From the NCBI RefSeq assembly GCF_030908385.1, contig NZ_CP133091.1:434001-498000 (forward strand): a DNA stretch of 64,000 nt, written 5' to 3'. A program made the position numbers and the translations under genes. This stretch comes from Mangrovimonas sp. YM274. GTDB taxonomy: Bacteria; Bacteroidota; Bacteroidia; Flavobacteriales; Flavobacteriaceae. This document shows positions 52,344-61,332 of the stretch, piece by piece (position 1 is the stretch's first letter; every line of letters starts with the position of its first letter). Below the pieces are notes generated by a model. That model was not told the DNA's origin and ran no database searches. It was given only the letters and a program-made list of their open reading frames with translations.

Positions 52344-54914
52344 CTACTCTTTAATGATTTTAATGGTTTTCTCTGCGCCGTCAATAGTCACTTTAGCAAA
52401 GTAAATACCGTTTGGTAAGGCTCCCATGTTTACGGTAGACATTGTATCGTTATCAGCAGTAGCCAAAACTTTTTGACCAACTACATTGTAGATAGCTACA
52501 GATGAAATCATGTTTGGCGATTCAAACGTCAAGGTGTTTTTAACTGGGTTTGGATAGTATCTAAATCCTTCAAAGTTCACTTCTGCAGTGCTTAAGGATG
52601 CATCTGGGTAGATGTAGAAATCATAGGTGTATGCTCCTGCTCCATTTACTGCTGCCAAATAGGTAGTTCCAGCTTCTAGTGAAAAGGCCATTTCAGCTGT
52701 TCCTCCAAAAGTCCAACATGAACCTATTTCTGGAACAAAGTCATTATAGTCTATATCGGTACAGTCATCTGTATTAAACAGAACAAAATAAGTAGAACTT
52801 GTTGAGCCGTTGAAGTTAATGTGATATGTACCCGTGTTTTGTGGTGTAAAACTATACCAAGCAAATCTTTGGTCAGTACCTCCACATCCAATGGATGAAT
52901 GGAATGCATTTTCCAAAGAACCACTGATTACATTTGTAGAACCATCTGCATCAGATTCTGATACGGCAATAGCGTCAACGCAATCATTGTTTTCGATAAC
53001 TGGTACTTGGTAAGCGCAAAGATCAAATAGAACTCCTTCTCCTCCAGTTTCATCTGTACCATAAGATTGTACAGCTACAAGGTATTCGGTGTTTGCGGTA
53101 AGGGTAGTGGTTAATAGGTATTCATTATCACAACTAACCTCAGTTAAACTTTCACAACTTCCACTGTATAGCGAAAGTTTCATTCCTGTAGTTGAGGTTC
53201 CTGTATTGGTTAGAGTAAACTGATAATAGCCAGACTCTGCAGGAGTAAATGTGTACCAAACATCTTTATGGCTTGAAGAACAAGAATTGTTGGTTGAGTT
53301 TGTTGCATTGTAAGTGTAACCACTCACTTTATTATCGCATGTACTATCCGTGGATGCCGTTAAAGGAAGCGCTCCGGAGCACTCATTATTTTCTGGAATA
53401 CAGAAATAGGTAACAGCGTCTGAAATAGCACAACCTAAATCGGAGGTAGTGGTAATGTTTACCTCGCTACCCGTAGCATATGGCCCAAACGTGAGTGTTC
53501 CAATTGCGTCAAGTTCTTGCTCATCTACCCCATCACTAACGATTAAGTTTGACGAATTACCAAAGTGAGTGATATCTACTTCTACTGAAAATTCATAATT
53601 TTCACAATCTGGAACAGTTGTTAAACTAACTGCTGGTACAATACATTCGTTGGTGGTGATAGATAGGTCAAATGTACTGTTTGGAGAAAGGGTGCTGTTG
53701 CTAGCTATCACGATGTAAGTAACAGTATTGGCGTACAATACAATATCCGTCATGTTGATATCAGCATAGTCATTGGAGGTAGAAGATTGTGCGGTTGCAA
53801 TACAGTATTCAGCCACGTCAACACAGCTGTCCAATACATGTACCGTGGTAGTTCTATTAGCAATGTTTGTCAAACTAATATTAATAGAGGTGTCTTCAAA
53901 AGGTGCAATAGCATATACGATATCTCTACCACCAATAGAAGAGGAGCTAGAGTTGCAAGGAGATGTACTATAGTCATCTTGATATTCGTATAAATCAACT
54001 GAAGAGGTGTAAGGTGCGGCATCTGTATCCACAACAATAGGGTAGGTACAAACGTCACCCAATAATGGTAGCGGACCGGTTACAAAAGTTTGCTCTGGAC
54101 AATCTACTGAAGACCCAATGGCATTGTAAGGAGTAATTTTTACATAGTAAGTAGTTTCTCCCTGTAAATTGTTTAAGGAAAGTGAGGTTCCGTTGGTTAC
54201 ATTGGCGTTGTTAGTAACATTATAATTTCCGGAATCATCTCCTACGCTTACATAGTACCCAGTTGGCAGGCCGGTTGCGGCATCCCATGAAATTGTAGCC
54301 GCAGGGGCATCAATATTAGTGGTTGAAGTTAAGGTGGCATCACAGTTAGGTACCGTTGTGGCAGGTTGTGTAATGGCAACATTATCAATACCAGCAAGCA
54401 GATAGGACGTCCATGGTCCACCGCTTGTGGTTATAGCATTTAAGGTAGCTCTAAATTGAAAGTCGTTACCGTCCGGTACGTTGGCTCCGGCAATTGTAGT
54501 GCTAAAATTGGTACATGCCTCTGTGTATGTATAGTTGGAATCATCTATAGTTTCGAGTATTGTCCAAGTGGTTCCGCCATCTGAAGTGTATTCAAATACT
54601 AATGAACCCCAATTGGCAACGGGTGCAAAAGGCGAATCATAGTTGGTAACTTTGTAGTCAAAAGTTACCGTAACATCGGTACCATTGGATACAGAAGTTG
54701 GAGAGGTGGTAGACCAACTTTGGTTAGCCTCAGTAAGGACTTGTAGTGAATTGTTGTCGCATCCAGCGTTATAGCCGACATTTTCGTTAAAAACGTTCCA
54801 TCCGTAGGCGTCCGAAGTCCAGTTAGTGCCGGTTTCAAAATCAGTGATAATTTCAATTTGTGAATAAGTAATCAAGCTACAAAGTAGCATAAACAATAAG
54901 GTAACTTTTTTCAT
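52344..54914 (-). CDS. T9SS-exported multidomain surface protein, cassette 4
   Basis: An 856-residue protein of the same build as cassette 1: signal peptide (MKKVTLLFMLLCSLITYSQ), jelly-roll (about 20-185), fibronectin-III module, PPC-like domain (GDVCTYPIVVD), Ig-like module, two NDC-type domains (NNECSGALPLTASTDSTCDN with DVWYTFTPAESGYY; NNDCVDAIAVSESDADGS with FAWYSFTPQNTGTY), and the T9SS sorting domain ending KIIKE. The middle has diverged substantially from cassette 1, while both ends are nearly constant. Confidence 0.88.
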   Translation of the reverse strand: MKKVTLLFMLLCSLITYSQIEIITDFETGTNWTSDAYGWNVFNENVGYNAGCDNNSLQVLTEANQSWSTTSPTSVSNGTDVTVTFDYKVTNYDSPFAPVANWGSLVFEYTSDGGTTWTILETIDDSNYTYTEACTNFSTTIAGANVPDGNDFQFRATLNAITTSGGPWTSYLLAGIDNVAITQPATTVPNCDATLTSTTNIDAPAATISWDAATGLPTGYYVSVGDDSGNYNVTNNANVTNGTSLSLNNLQGETTYYVKITPYNAIGSSVDCPEQTFVTGPLPLLGDVCTYPIVVDTDAAPYTSSVDLYEYQDDYSTSPCNSSSSSIGGRDIVYAIAPFEDTSINISLTNIANRTTTVHVLDSCVDVAEYCIATAQSSTSNDYADINMTDIVLYANTVTYIVIASNSTLSPNSTFDLSITTNECIVPAVSLTTVPDCENYEFSVEVDITHFGNSSNLIVSDGVDEQELDAIGTLTFGPYATGSEVNITTTSDLGCAISDAVTYFCIPENNECSGALPLTASTDSTCDNKVSGYTYNATNSTNNSCSSSHKDVWYTFTPAESGYYQFTLTNTGTSTTGMKLSLYSGSCESLTEVSCDNEYLLTTTLTANTEYLVAVQSYGTDETGGEGVLFDLCAYQVPVIENNDCVDAIAVSESDADGSTNVISGSLENAFHSSIGCGGTDQRFAWYSFTPQNTGTYHINFNGSTSSTYFVLFNTDDCTDIDYNDFVPEIGSCWTFGGTAEMAFSLEAGTTYLAAVNGAGAYTYDFYIYPDASLSTAEVNFEGFRYYPNPVKNTLTFESPNMISSVAIYNVVGQKVLATADNDTMSTVNMGALPNGIYFAKVTIDGAEKTIKIIKE

Positions 54915-55007
54915 GTTTTAGGGTTAAAGGTTAAAAAATGTAAATTGTGTAGTTAAGGTTTGTGTTATGTGTGTTTAAAAGCTTTTAATTGTAAGAAACT
55001 TCGGCAT

Positions 55008-55069
55008 TAAAATTATATCAGGATTGTTTGGTGTGGAATTTTGCAATGTGTTTTAACCTTAAATTAACC
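55008..55069 (-). promoter_or_regulatory. Promoter of cassette 4 with tandem TTAACC boxes
   Basis: TTAACC at 55053-55058 and 55064-55069 (11-bp spacing); TAATTTTA on the - strand at 55008-55015 occupies the -7 position 38 bp away. Confidence 0.68.
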
Positions 55070-55087
55070 TCAGGTGTATTTTATGAA

Positions 55088-55121
55088 ATAAAAAAGGGCA
55101 GCCAATTGGCTGCCCTTTTTT
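55088..55121 (-). terminator. Terminator of cassette 5
   Basis: A perfect 30-bp palindrome (arms AAAAAGGGCAGCCAA / TTGGCTGCCCTTTTT, 55091-55120) with a T run on the - strand. It is a compensated variant of the other four terminators. Confidence 0.94.
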
Positions 55122-55138
55122 AAAGAGTTATTCGGGAC

Positions 55139-55234
55139 TTATTCTACATACCATACAAATATAGAAAGGCTTAAGGCTAGATATAACACAATTAAAAATA
55201 GCTGTAACCTGTATTTATAGATATGCTTGCCCAT
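55139..55234 (-). CDS. 31-residue membrane microprotein, copy 5
   Basis: An ORF of 31 codons plus TAA starts 7 nt after the T9SS gene stop. It reads MGKHIYKYRLQ, then LFLIVLYLALSLSIFVWYV, then Glu. It has synonymous third-base changes (AAG, CAT, CTT, TCT) against copies 1 and 2, the mark of selection on protein sequence. Confidence 0.84.
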   Translation of the reverse strand: MGKHIYKYRLQLFLIVLYLALSLSIFVWYVE

Positions 55235-55241
55235 AGACTAA

Positions 55242-58130
55242 CTACTCTTTAATGATTTTAATGGTTTTCTCTGCGCCGTCAATAGTCACTTTAGCAAAGT
55301 AAATACCGTTTGGTAAAGCGCCCATGTTTACGGTAGACATCGTATCGTTATCAGCAGTAGCCAATACTTTTTGACCAACTACATTGTAGATAGCTACAGA
55401 TGAAATCATGTTTGGCGATTCAAACGTCAAAGTGTTTTTAACTGGGTTTGGATAGTATCTAAAGCCTTCAAAGTTTACATCTGCAGTGCTTAAGGATGCA
55501 TCTGGGTAGATGTAGAATTCGAAAGTAGCTATTTCGCTGTTACTGTTTGAATGAATATCCAGTAAATAGGTTGTTCCGGCAACAAGCTCTACACTTGAAT
55601 TTCCATTTACGCTACAGCTTGAGGTTACTCTATTTTCTGTAGATATTGAAGCACAATCTGAAGTGCTGAACATGCTATAGAAAACGTTGCTTCCTGTAAG
55701 GATATCGAGATTGATGTGATAGGTGCCTGTATATTGAGGTGTAAAACTGTACCATACATCTTCATAGAATGATGATAAGCCGCTACCACAATTTTCCATT
55801 TCAGTTGAAAAATATGCATTTTCATGCGTGCCTGTTATGGTGTTGCTGCCATTTTCATCAGATTCAGTGATTACTTGGGCGTCGCTACACTCGTCATTTG
55901 CAACGGCATCTGGCATTTTATAGACACAAATGTTGAAATCGTATCCTAGAACGCCCGGCTGCATAAGAACATATACAGGAATATAGTATTGTGTTCCTGC
56001 GGTTAAAAAACGGATAATAGAGTCTGAAGCTGAACAGATTCCTACTGAGGTAAATGCCGTATCACAACTTCCGCTTAGCACTGAAATTTTAGGAGAACTA
56101 TACTCTGTGTCAAGGGTGAAATTGTAGTAACCATCTTCAGTTGGGGTAAAGGTGTACCATACGTCTTGATAAGAAGTGTTGCAAACATCCTCAGAAGAAA
56201 GGGTGGCAGCGTAGGTGTAGCCTGCCACGCTATTATCGCAGGTTTCATCAGTAGAAAGGGTTAGATCAATGGCATCAATACAAGCATCATTGGTTGGGGC
56301 GCAGTAATAGGTTATAGTTTCGGTAATGTTACAACCTAAATCTGAAGTCATTGTGTAAGATTGCGTTGAGCCGTTGGTGTATGGTCCAAAAGTAACTGTT
56401 CCAATGGCGTCAAGTTCTTGGTCGTCGTTAACACCATCGCTAATAATTAAAGTTGATGCATCTCCAAAGTAAGTGACATCTACCTCGACAGAATATTCTC
56501 CATTGTCACAGTCTGGTACAGCTGTAAGAGTTGCTGAAGGGTTGATGCAATCGTTCGCAGTTACGTTAATATCAAACTGGGTATTGTTTTCTGTGGCATC
56601 ACTAAAGGTGGAAATTACTATATAATATATGTTATTGGCCATTAATACTTGGTCTTCTAAAAGAAGGTCAACGTAAGGTGTAGCATATCCAGTAGCAGCC
56701 GAAGCTAAACAACCTTCAGCAACATCTACGCAACTATCTAAAAGATACACATTGGCTCTTTGATTGACAATGTTGGTGATGGCAATATCTACGGAAACAT
56801 CAGATAATGGTGCGATAGCGTATACTATTTCATTTCCAGCCATTGTTGAACCAGTTCCTGCGTTACAAGGAGCGTCATCGTAGTTGTCCTCATAAGCATC
56901 CAAACTCACAGCAGTAGCAGAATAATCTCCTGAATCTATATCAACAACAATCGGATCTTCACAAATTGCTCCTTGTATAGGGGCGTCTCTTGTTACAAAG
57001 CTGTAAACAGTACAGTCGGTAGCATTACCAAACTCGTTATAAGGGGTTATTAATACGTAGTAAGTGGTAGAATATGCCAATGTAACAGGTACTTGGAACG
57101 AGGTAGTATCACCAGCATCGGTGCTAGCTACTACTGTATAGTCTCCTTCAGTTACGCCCATAGCAATATTGTAGCCAGTAGGGTATCCGGTTGCTGCACT
57201 CCACGTAATTGTCGTGTTAATTGGTACTTCCGTAGTGGCAGATGTCATTGCTGCATCACAATTTGGCGCCACAGCATCTACGGTTGTAAATGTTAATTCT
57301 GTACAAGATGCCGTACCGATACCATTATAAGGAGAAACTAAAACATAGTAAGTTGTTCCGTATTCCAATCCTGTTAAATCATAGGTTGTTGCGGTTTCTA
57401 CATCAACATTGTCCACTATGTCATACACACCAGATTGGCTACCAACACTAAGGTTATAACCAGTAGGAAGGCCAGTAGCTTCACTCCAAGTAATGGTAGT
57501 GTCAATAAAGACATCTGTAGTTTCCGAGGTTAAGGAGACATCACAGTTTGGTACTTCAGTGGCGCTTTGTAAAATGGAAAGGTCATCAATTGAAGCGAAA
57601 AAGTTTCCTGATGAATTATTAACAACGTTAAGGGTTGCTCTAAATTGAAAATCACTGCCTTCTGGTAAGTTGGCACCATCAATAGTATAGGAGGCTGCAT
57701 GACAGTTGCCATCGTAGGTGTAGTTGTCATCATCAATAGTGCCTATTTCGGTCCAATCGGTTCCGTTGGTAGAATATTCAAAGGTAAATGTTCCCCAATT
57801 TGCATCTGGCGCAGCAGGGCCTCCAAAAAAGCCTGTATGTCTAACAATTTTATAATTGAAATTTATGGCAAGATCTGTGCCATTGCCTGTGCCTACCTGA
57901 TTGGGTGTAGTAAATGATTTGGTTGCAGGGCTGGTGACTAGTGCGTAGTAAGCCACAGAACCGCAGCGGAAATAAGAAGTGTTGAAATTTGATGGGGAGG
58001 TTACAAAATCTCCGGTCCAACCAGTAGGGTTTTGATTAGACGAATAGGAGTCAAAATCCTCTACTATTCCAATTTGAGAGTACGTAATCAAGCTACAAAG
58101 TAGCATAAACAATAGGGTAACTTTTTTCAT
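55242..58130 (-). CDS. T9SS-exported multidomain surface protein, cassette 5
   Basis: A 962-residue protein, the longest of the array. Signal peptide (MKKVTLLFMLLCSLITYSQ), jelly-roll (about 20-188), two fibronectin-III modules where the 856-residue paralogues have one (each starting PNCD and containing TTYYVL), a PPC-like domain (GAICEDPIVVDI), Ig-like module, two NDxC domains (NDACIDAIDLTLSTDETCDN; NDECSDAQVITESDENGS) and the T9SS sorting domain. It is first in the direction of transcription and has a longer leader than the others. Confidence 0.88.
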   Translation of the reverse strand: MKKVTLLFMLLCSLITYSQIGIVEDFDSYSSNQNPTGWTGDFVTSPSNFNTSYFRCGSVAYYALVTSPATKSFTTPNQVGTGNGTDLAINFNYKIVRHTGFFGGPAAPDANWGTFTFEYSTNGTDWTEIGTIDDDNYTYDGNCHAASYTIDGANLPEGSDFQFRATLNVVNNSSGNFFASIDDLSILQSATEVPNCDVSLTSETTDVFIDTTITWSEATGLPTGYNLSVGSQSGVYDIVDNVDVETATTYDLTGLEYGTTYYVLVSPYNGIGTASCTELTFTTVDAVAPNCDAAMTSATTEVPINTTITWSAATGYPTGYNIAMGVTEGDYTVVASTDAGDTTSFQVPVTLAYSTTYYVLITPYNEFGNATDCTVYSFVTRDAPIQGAICEDPIVVDIDSGDYSATAVSLDAYEDNYDDAPCNAGTGSTMAGNEIVYAIAPLSDVSVDIAITNIVNQRANVYLLDSCVDVAEGCLASAATGYATPYVDLLLEDQVLMANNIYYIVISTFSDATENNTQFDINVTANDCINPSATLTAVPDCDNGEYSVEVDVTYFGDASTLIISDGVNDDQELDAIGTVTFGPYTNGSTQSYTMTSDLGCNITETITYYCAPTNDACIDAIDLTLSTDETCDNSVAGYTYAATLSSEDVCNTSYQDVWYTFTPTEDGYYNFTLDTEYSSPKISVLSGSCDTAFTSVGICSASDSIIRFLTAGTQYYIPVYVLMQPGVLGYDFNICVYKMPDAVANDECSDAQVITESDENGSNTITGTHENAYFSTEMENCGSGLSSFYEDVWYSFTPQYTGTYHINLDILTGSNVFYSMFSTSDCASISTENRVTSSCSVNGNSSVELVAGTTYLLDIHSNSNSEIATFEFYIYPDASLSTADVNFEGFRYYPNPVKNTLTFESPNMISSVAIYNVVGQKVLATADNDTMSTVNMGALPNGIYFAKVTIDGAEKTIKIIKE

Positions 58131-58413
58131 GTGTTTAAAAGTTAAAGGTTAATAAACTATAATTGTGTAATTGGTTTCTGAAATTGTATTGCATAACTAT
58201 TGGGGGTTGAATGATGGTATGTGGCTCTGGGCTATCAACAATGTTGTTGTGGCCGTTGTTCCTTTTGGTTGTTAACGGGAATAGCTGGAGCGGTTAATTG
58301 TTCGCCTTGTTTTAGGTGTAGTAACCTGTAGGAGCTAAGCCCTGCTAAAACTAGTAATGTAGGAAAATACAATAGCATTCGCTGTATTTTTGATTATACA
58401 ATAAGGTATTTTT

Positions 58414-58474
58414 AAAAATATGGGATATTTTGTGAGATTAATTAAATTAACAAGACATTAACCTTAATTTAACC
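58414..58474 (-). promoter_or_regulatory. Promoter of cassette 5 with tandem TTAACC boxes and long leader
   Basis: TTAACC at 58458-58463 and 58469-58474 (11-bp spacing); TATTTTTA on the - strand at 58414-58421 takes the -7 position 37 bp away. The leader to the ATG at 58130 would be about 275 nt, against about 95 nt in cassettes 2 and 3. The leader (58131-58407) holds no ORF I can support. Confidence 0.62.
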
Positions 58475-58544
58475 TTGGGGTATTTTTTGTAAGTATAAAT
58501 TGACTTATGTAGGATTGTTTGTTTTCGGTATAGGCTTGTGGATT

Positions 58545-59110
58545 AAGCTTGCGTTGGTAGCTGGAATTCCAGTCCTAAGGCACAAAAAGTTTTAATATTG
58601 ATGTCCTCATCTTTGTTAAATTATGTGCGTGCTTTACTTATGCGCACAGCCTTACTTTTTCGTGAGAAAAAGTTATTGGTATGCCATAATTTGGTAATGA
58701 TATTTTTCTTTTTTTCCAATTAATCTTGTAACGAAAGTATATGAGTTGGGCTTCCTTTTTGGTAAGGGTATGCGTGGTAGTGCTACCTTTTTAATTGAAA
58801 AATTTTATGGTGAAGGTAGTCGCTGCAAATAAGGGATAGGCTCTGGTGGCTGCATTAATACAGTACAAATTATTGTTGTTGGATACGCTTGATGTCTTCC
58901 TTAACTGACAATACAAATTGGCAAGACTTACATGTTTTTCAAACGGGCTATCATTATTTTAGGTTAAATATTTAATGCTGCCTTCTTGATTCTTCGAGTC
59001 GTTACATATAAAAAAGGAGTTGCGAGGCCTAACTGAGCTATTTTGGGCTGAGGTAAACCGTTCTTGGGCATTACACGATCAATGCACAGATGTATGGAAA
59101 TAGTTTTAGG
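58545..59110 (-). pseudogene. Decayed copy of the adjacent response-regulator gene
   Basis: This stretch aligns along most of its length with the neighbouring regulator gene, beginning with its 3' end (AGCTGGAATTCCAGTCCTAA at 58559 against AGCTGAAATTCCAGTCCTAA in the intact gene; then TTTTAATATTGATGTCCTC, ATGAGTTGGGCTTCCTTTTT, TTTTGGGC and CACAGATGT in the same order). Numerous substitutions and indels destroy the frame, and about the first 45 codons are missing. It is an old tandem duplicate in the process of loss. Confidence 0.82.
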
Positions 59111-59183
59111 GCCCTTCCTTATTGTACACTGTTCTATTTTAAGCTAAGTACTTTACTCGTAAGTTTTAAGGTTTCTTTGCGTT

Positions 59184-59888
59184 TTAAGCCTGTGTTGGCA
59201 GCTGAAATTCCAGTCCTAAGCCACGAATACTTTTAATATTGATGTCCTCGTCTTCGTTAAAGTATTTACGCACTTTACTTATGTATACATCCATGCTCCT
59301 TCCAGAGAAAAAGTCGTTGGTATTCCATATTTTGGTAAGGATGTCTTCGCGGCGTACCAATTTGTTTTTGTTCTTGTAGAGGAAGTAAATGAGTTGGGCT
59401 TCCTTTTTGGTTAGGGAATGGGTCGTGGTACTGCTTTTTAAAATGGAGTTTCTATAATCAAAACGGTAGCTACCAATGGAGATAATGTCTTGGTTGCCAT
59501 ATTCGCGCAGTACAAATTGTTGCTGCTCGGTGCGTTTGATGATGTTTTTAAGGCGCAATACAAACTCTTCGGGGTCAAAGGGCTTTACTATGTAATCGTC
59601 GGCCCCTAACTTTAAGCCTTTAATTTTGTCTTCTTTGGTTTTACGAGCCGTTAAGTACAAAAAGGGCATTTCGGGGTCTACCTGTGTTATTCTTTTGGCT
59701 AAGGTAAAACCATCCATTTTGGGCATCATCACATCCAATACACAGATGTGGAAGGAGTTGGCATTAAACAGCTCGAGAGCTTCTTCGCCATTCTTGGCCC
59801 ATTCTACGTTAAATTTGTTACTTTGAAGGTACTGTGTTAACATACCTCCAAAATCGTGGTCGTCTTCTGCTAGTAGTATGTTTTTCAT
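59184..59888 (-). CDS. OmpR-family response regulator (RprY-like)
   Basis: A 234-residue protein. The receiver domain has the acidic pair D9-D10, phospho-acceptor D52 (VLDVMMPKMDG), T80 and K102 (IVKPFDPEEF). A winged-helix output domain follows (SLTKKEAQLIYFLYKNKNKLVRREDIL, GRSMDVYISKVRKYF, SIRGLGLEF). It overlaps the histidine kinase gene by ATGA. Sequence resembles RprY of Bacteroides. OmpR-type regulators bind direct repeats spaced 10-11 bp, which matches the paired TTAAC boxes before this operon and before all five T9SS cassettes. A decayed copy lies immediately downstream. Confidence 0.92.
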   Translation of the reverse strand: MKNILLAEDDHDFGGMLTQYLQSNKFNVEWAKNGEEALELFNANSFHICVLDVMMPKMDGFTLAKRITQVDPEMPFLYLTARKTKEDKIKGLKLGADDYIVKPFDPEEFVLRLKNIIKRTEQQQFVLREYGNQDIISIGSYRFDYRNSILKSSTTTHSLTKKEAQLIYFLYKNKNKLVRREDILTKIWNTNDFFSGRSMDVYISKVRKYFNEDEDINIKSIRGLGLEFQLPTQA

Positions 59889-61282
59889 TGATTAAAAAGT
59901 ATTATGGTGAATTCTGTTCCTGATCCTTTGGTACTGGTTACCGAGATGTTTCCGGCATGTGCCTGGATTATCTGGTGGGTGTAAAACAATCCCAATCCCA
60001 ATCCTTTGTAATTATGGGTGTCTTGTTCGCTCACCCTATAAAATTTGTCGAAAATAAAGCGTAGGTGCTTTTTGCTAATGCCTATACCATTGTCCTTTAT
60101 TTTGATAATGTGGGTGCGCTCCTTTGTGATATAATCATAGTGTAGGCTTACTTCGGTACCGCCATATTTTACGGCATTCCCCAATAGGTTATTAATAGCG
60201 GTACTGATGTAAAATTTATCAGCAGAAATTAGGATGGCGTCTTTTTGTATATCTGTAGTTATGTTGATTTCTTCCTTTAAGCTAAGTTTAAAATCGGCCA
60301 AAGTTTCTTCCAAAAACATGGGCATGTTGAAAATTTCCTTAGTGAGTTCGATGTCCTCATAACCCAAACTGGTATTGAGTACTTGATCTATGAGTTTTTG
60401 TAACCTTAAATTTTGACGATTGATAACTTCCAGAACACTATTGTTAAAAAGCCCACTGTATTTGGAGGCCTCGTTGTTCAAGTTTTTAATGGCAATGGCC
60501 AGGGTAGAGAGTGGTGTTTTAAGTTCGTGGGTGATATTGTTGATGAAATCAGTTTTTATGTCGGCCAGCTTTTTTTGTTTTAATAAGCTATGGATGGAAT
60601 AATATAAAATACCTGTTACAAATAGAAACAGTAGGCAGGCCAACAACAATATACCAGACATTTGCTTAATTAAATACCCGCTCCACCCTGTTGATTCAGA
60701 CATGAACAGCTTGGTTTTAAATTCAAGCATGTAGGTGTAGGACTTCCCATTGATATCTGCCACTAGACCTTTGGTAAAGGTGGCGTTGTTGATAAGCTTC
60801 TGTTCGCTGTTTTCTGTAGGTTTATAAGGGGTGCCCAGCAATAGCAGGGTACTGTCTTTTTCTTTATAAATCGTTTCGGCATTGCCCAAGGTGTCATGAA
60901 GCACAATGGCGATTAGTTTTTTTTGAACCGAAATATCTACAGGTATGGAATATTTTGAAAAGCCTTTATTGACTTCTTCTAGAAAATAGGGATTTAAAGT
61001 GGCTGCCTTGTCTTGAAGGTTGGTAATTACCTCTTCTTTAGAAATTTGTTTGGTTTTATAGGCTTGTGCTTGTTTTATAGCATCATTTCGTAATTCCCAA
61101 AGTAAATACTCAACAGACTCAGAATTATAAATGTTGGTAAAAATGCTCTGGCTTTCATATTGGGCCGTAGCTCTTTTCAACTGGTAGGTATTACGAATCA
61201 AATACCCTTGAATGGCTGTGAGTGCCAATAGGGTACATATCGATCCTGTAATAAGGAGTTTTGTTTTATTAACCAGTTTCAT
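59885..61282 (-). CDS. Membrane sensor histidine kinase (RprX-like)
   Basis: A 465-residue kinase. Helix 1 is about 9-28, a sensor domain of about 180 residues follows, then helix 2 (about 209-230, GILLLACLLFLFVTGILYYSI). There is no obvious HAMP; the H-box follows soon after (INNITHELKTPLSTLA, His252). N-box NLLGNAVKYGG, G1 DNGIGISKKH, F FDKFYRV and G2 GLGLGLFY are all intact. Its stop overlaps the regulator start, so the two are made together. Signal unknown; the sensor domain shows no recognised PAS or Cache motif. Confidence 0.9.
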   Translation of the reverse strand: MKLVNKTKLLITGSICTLLALTAIQGYLIRNTYQLKRATAQYESQSIFTNIYNSESVEYLLWELRNDAIKQAQAYKTKQISKEEVITNLQDKAATLNPYFLEEVNKGFSKYSIPVDISVQKKLIAIVLHDTLGNAETIYKEKDSTLLLLGTPYKPTENSEQKLINNATFTKGLVADINGKSYTYMLEFKTKLFMSESTGWSGYLIKQMSGILLLACLLFLFVTGILYYSIHSLLKQKKLADIKTDFINNITHELKTPLSTLAIAIKNLNNEASKYSGLFNNSVLEVINRQNLRLQKLIDQVLNTSLGYEDIELTKEIFNMPMFLEETLADFKLSLKEEINITTDIQKDAILISADKFYISTAINNLLGNAVKYGGTEVSLHYDYITKERTHIIKIKDNGIGISKKHLRFIFDKFYRVSEQDTHNYKGLGLGLFYTHQIIQAHAGNISVTSTKGSGTEFTIILFNQ

Positions 61283-61332
61283 GGTCTTAAAAATATGTTA
61301 ACAAAATATGAGAGGCATAAATTTGAATCGCG

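Noticed and set aside
46910-55234. Reading the conserved DNA after the T9SS genes as an untranslated 3' element only
   Set aside because: Differences between copies fall mainly at third codon positions of one frame, with no indels and with a conserved start 7 nt after the upstream stop, which fits a protein better than an RNA element.
58545-59110. A second functional response-regulator gene
   Set aside because: Multiple indels and the missing N-terminal part leave no usable frame.
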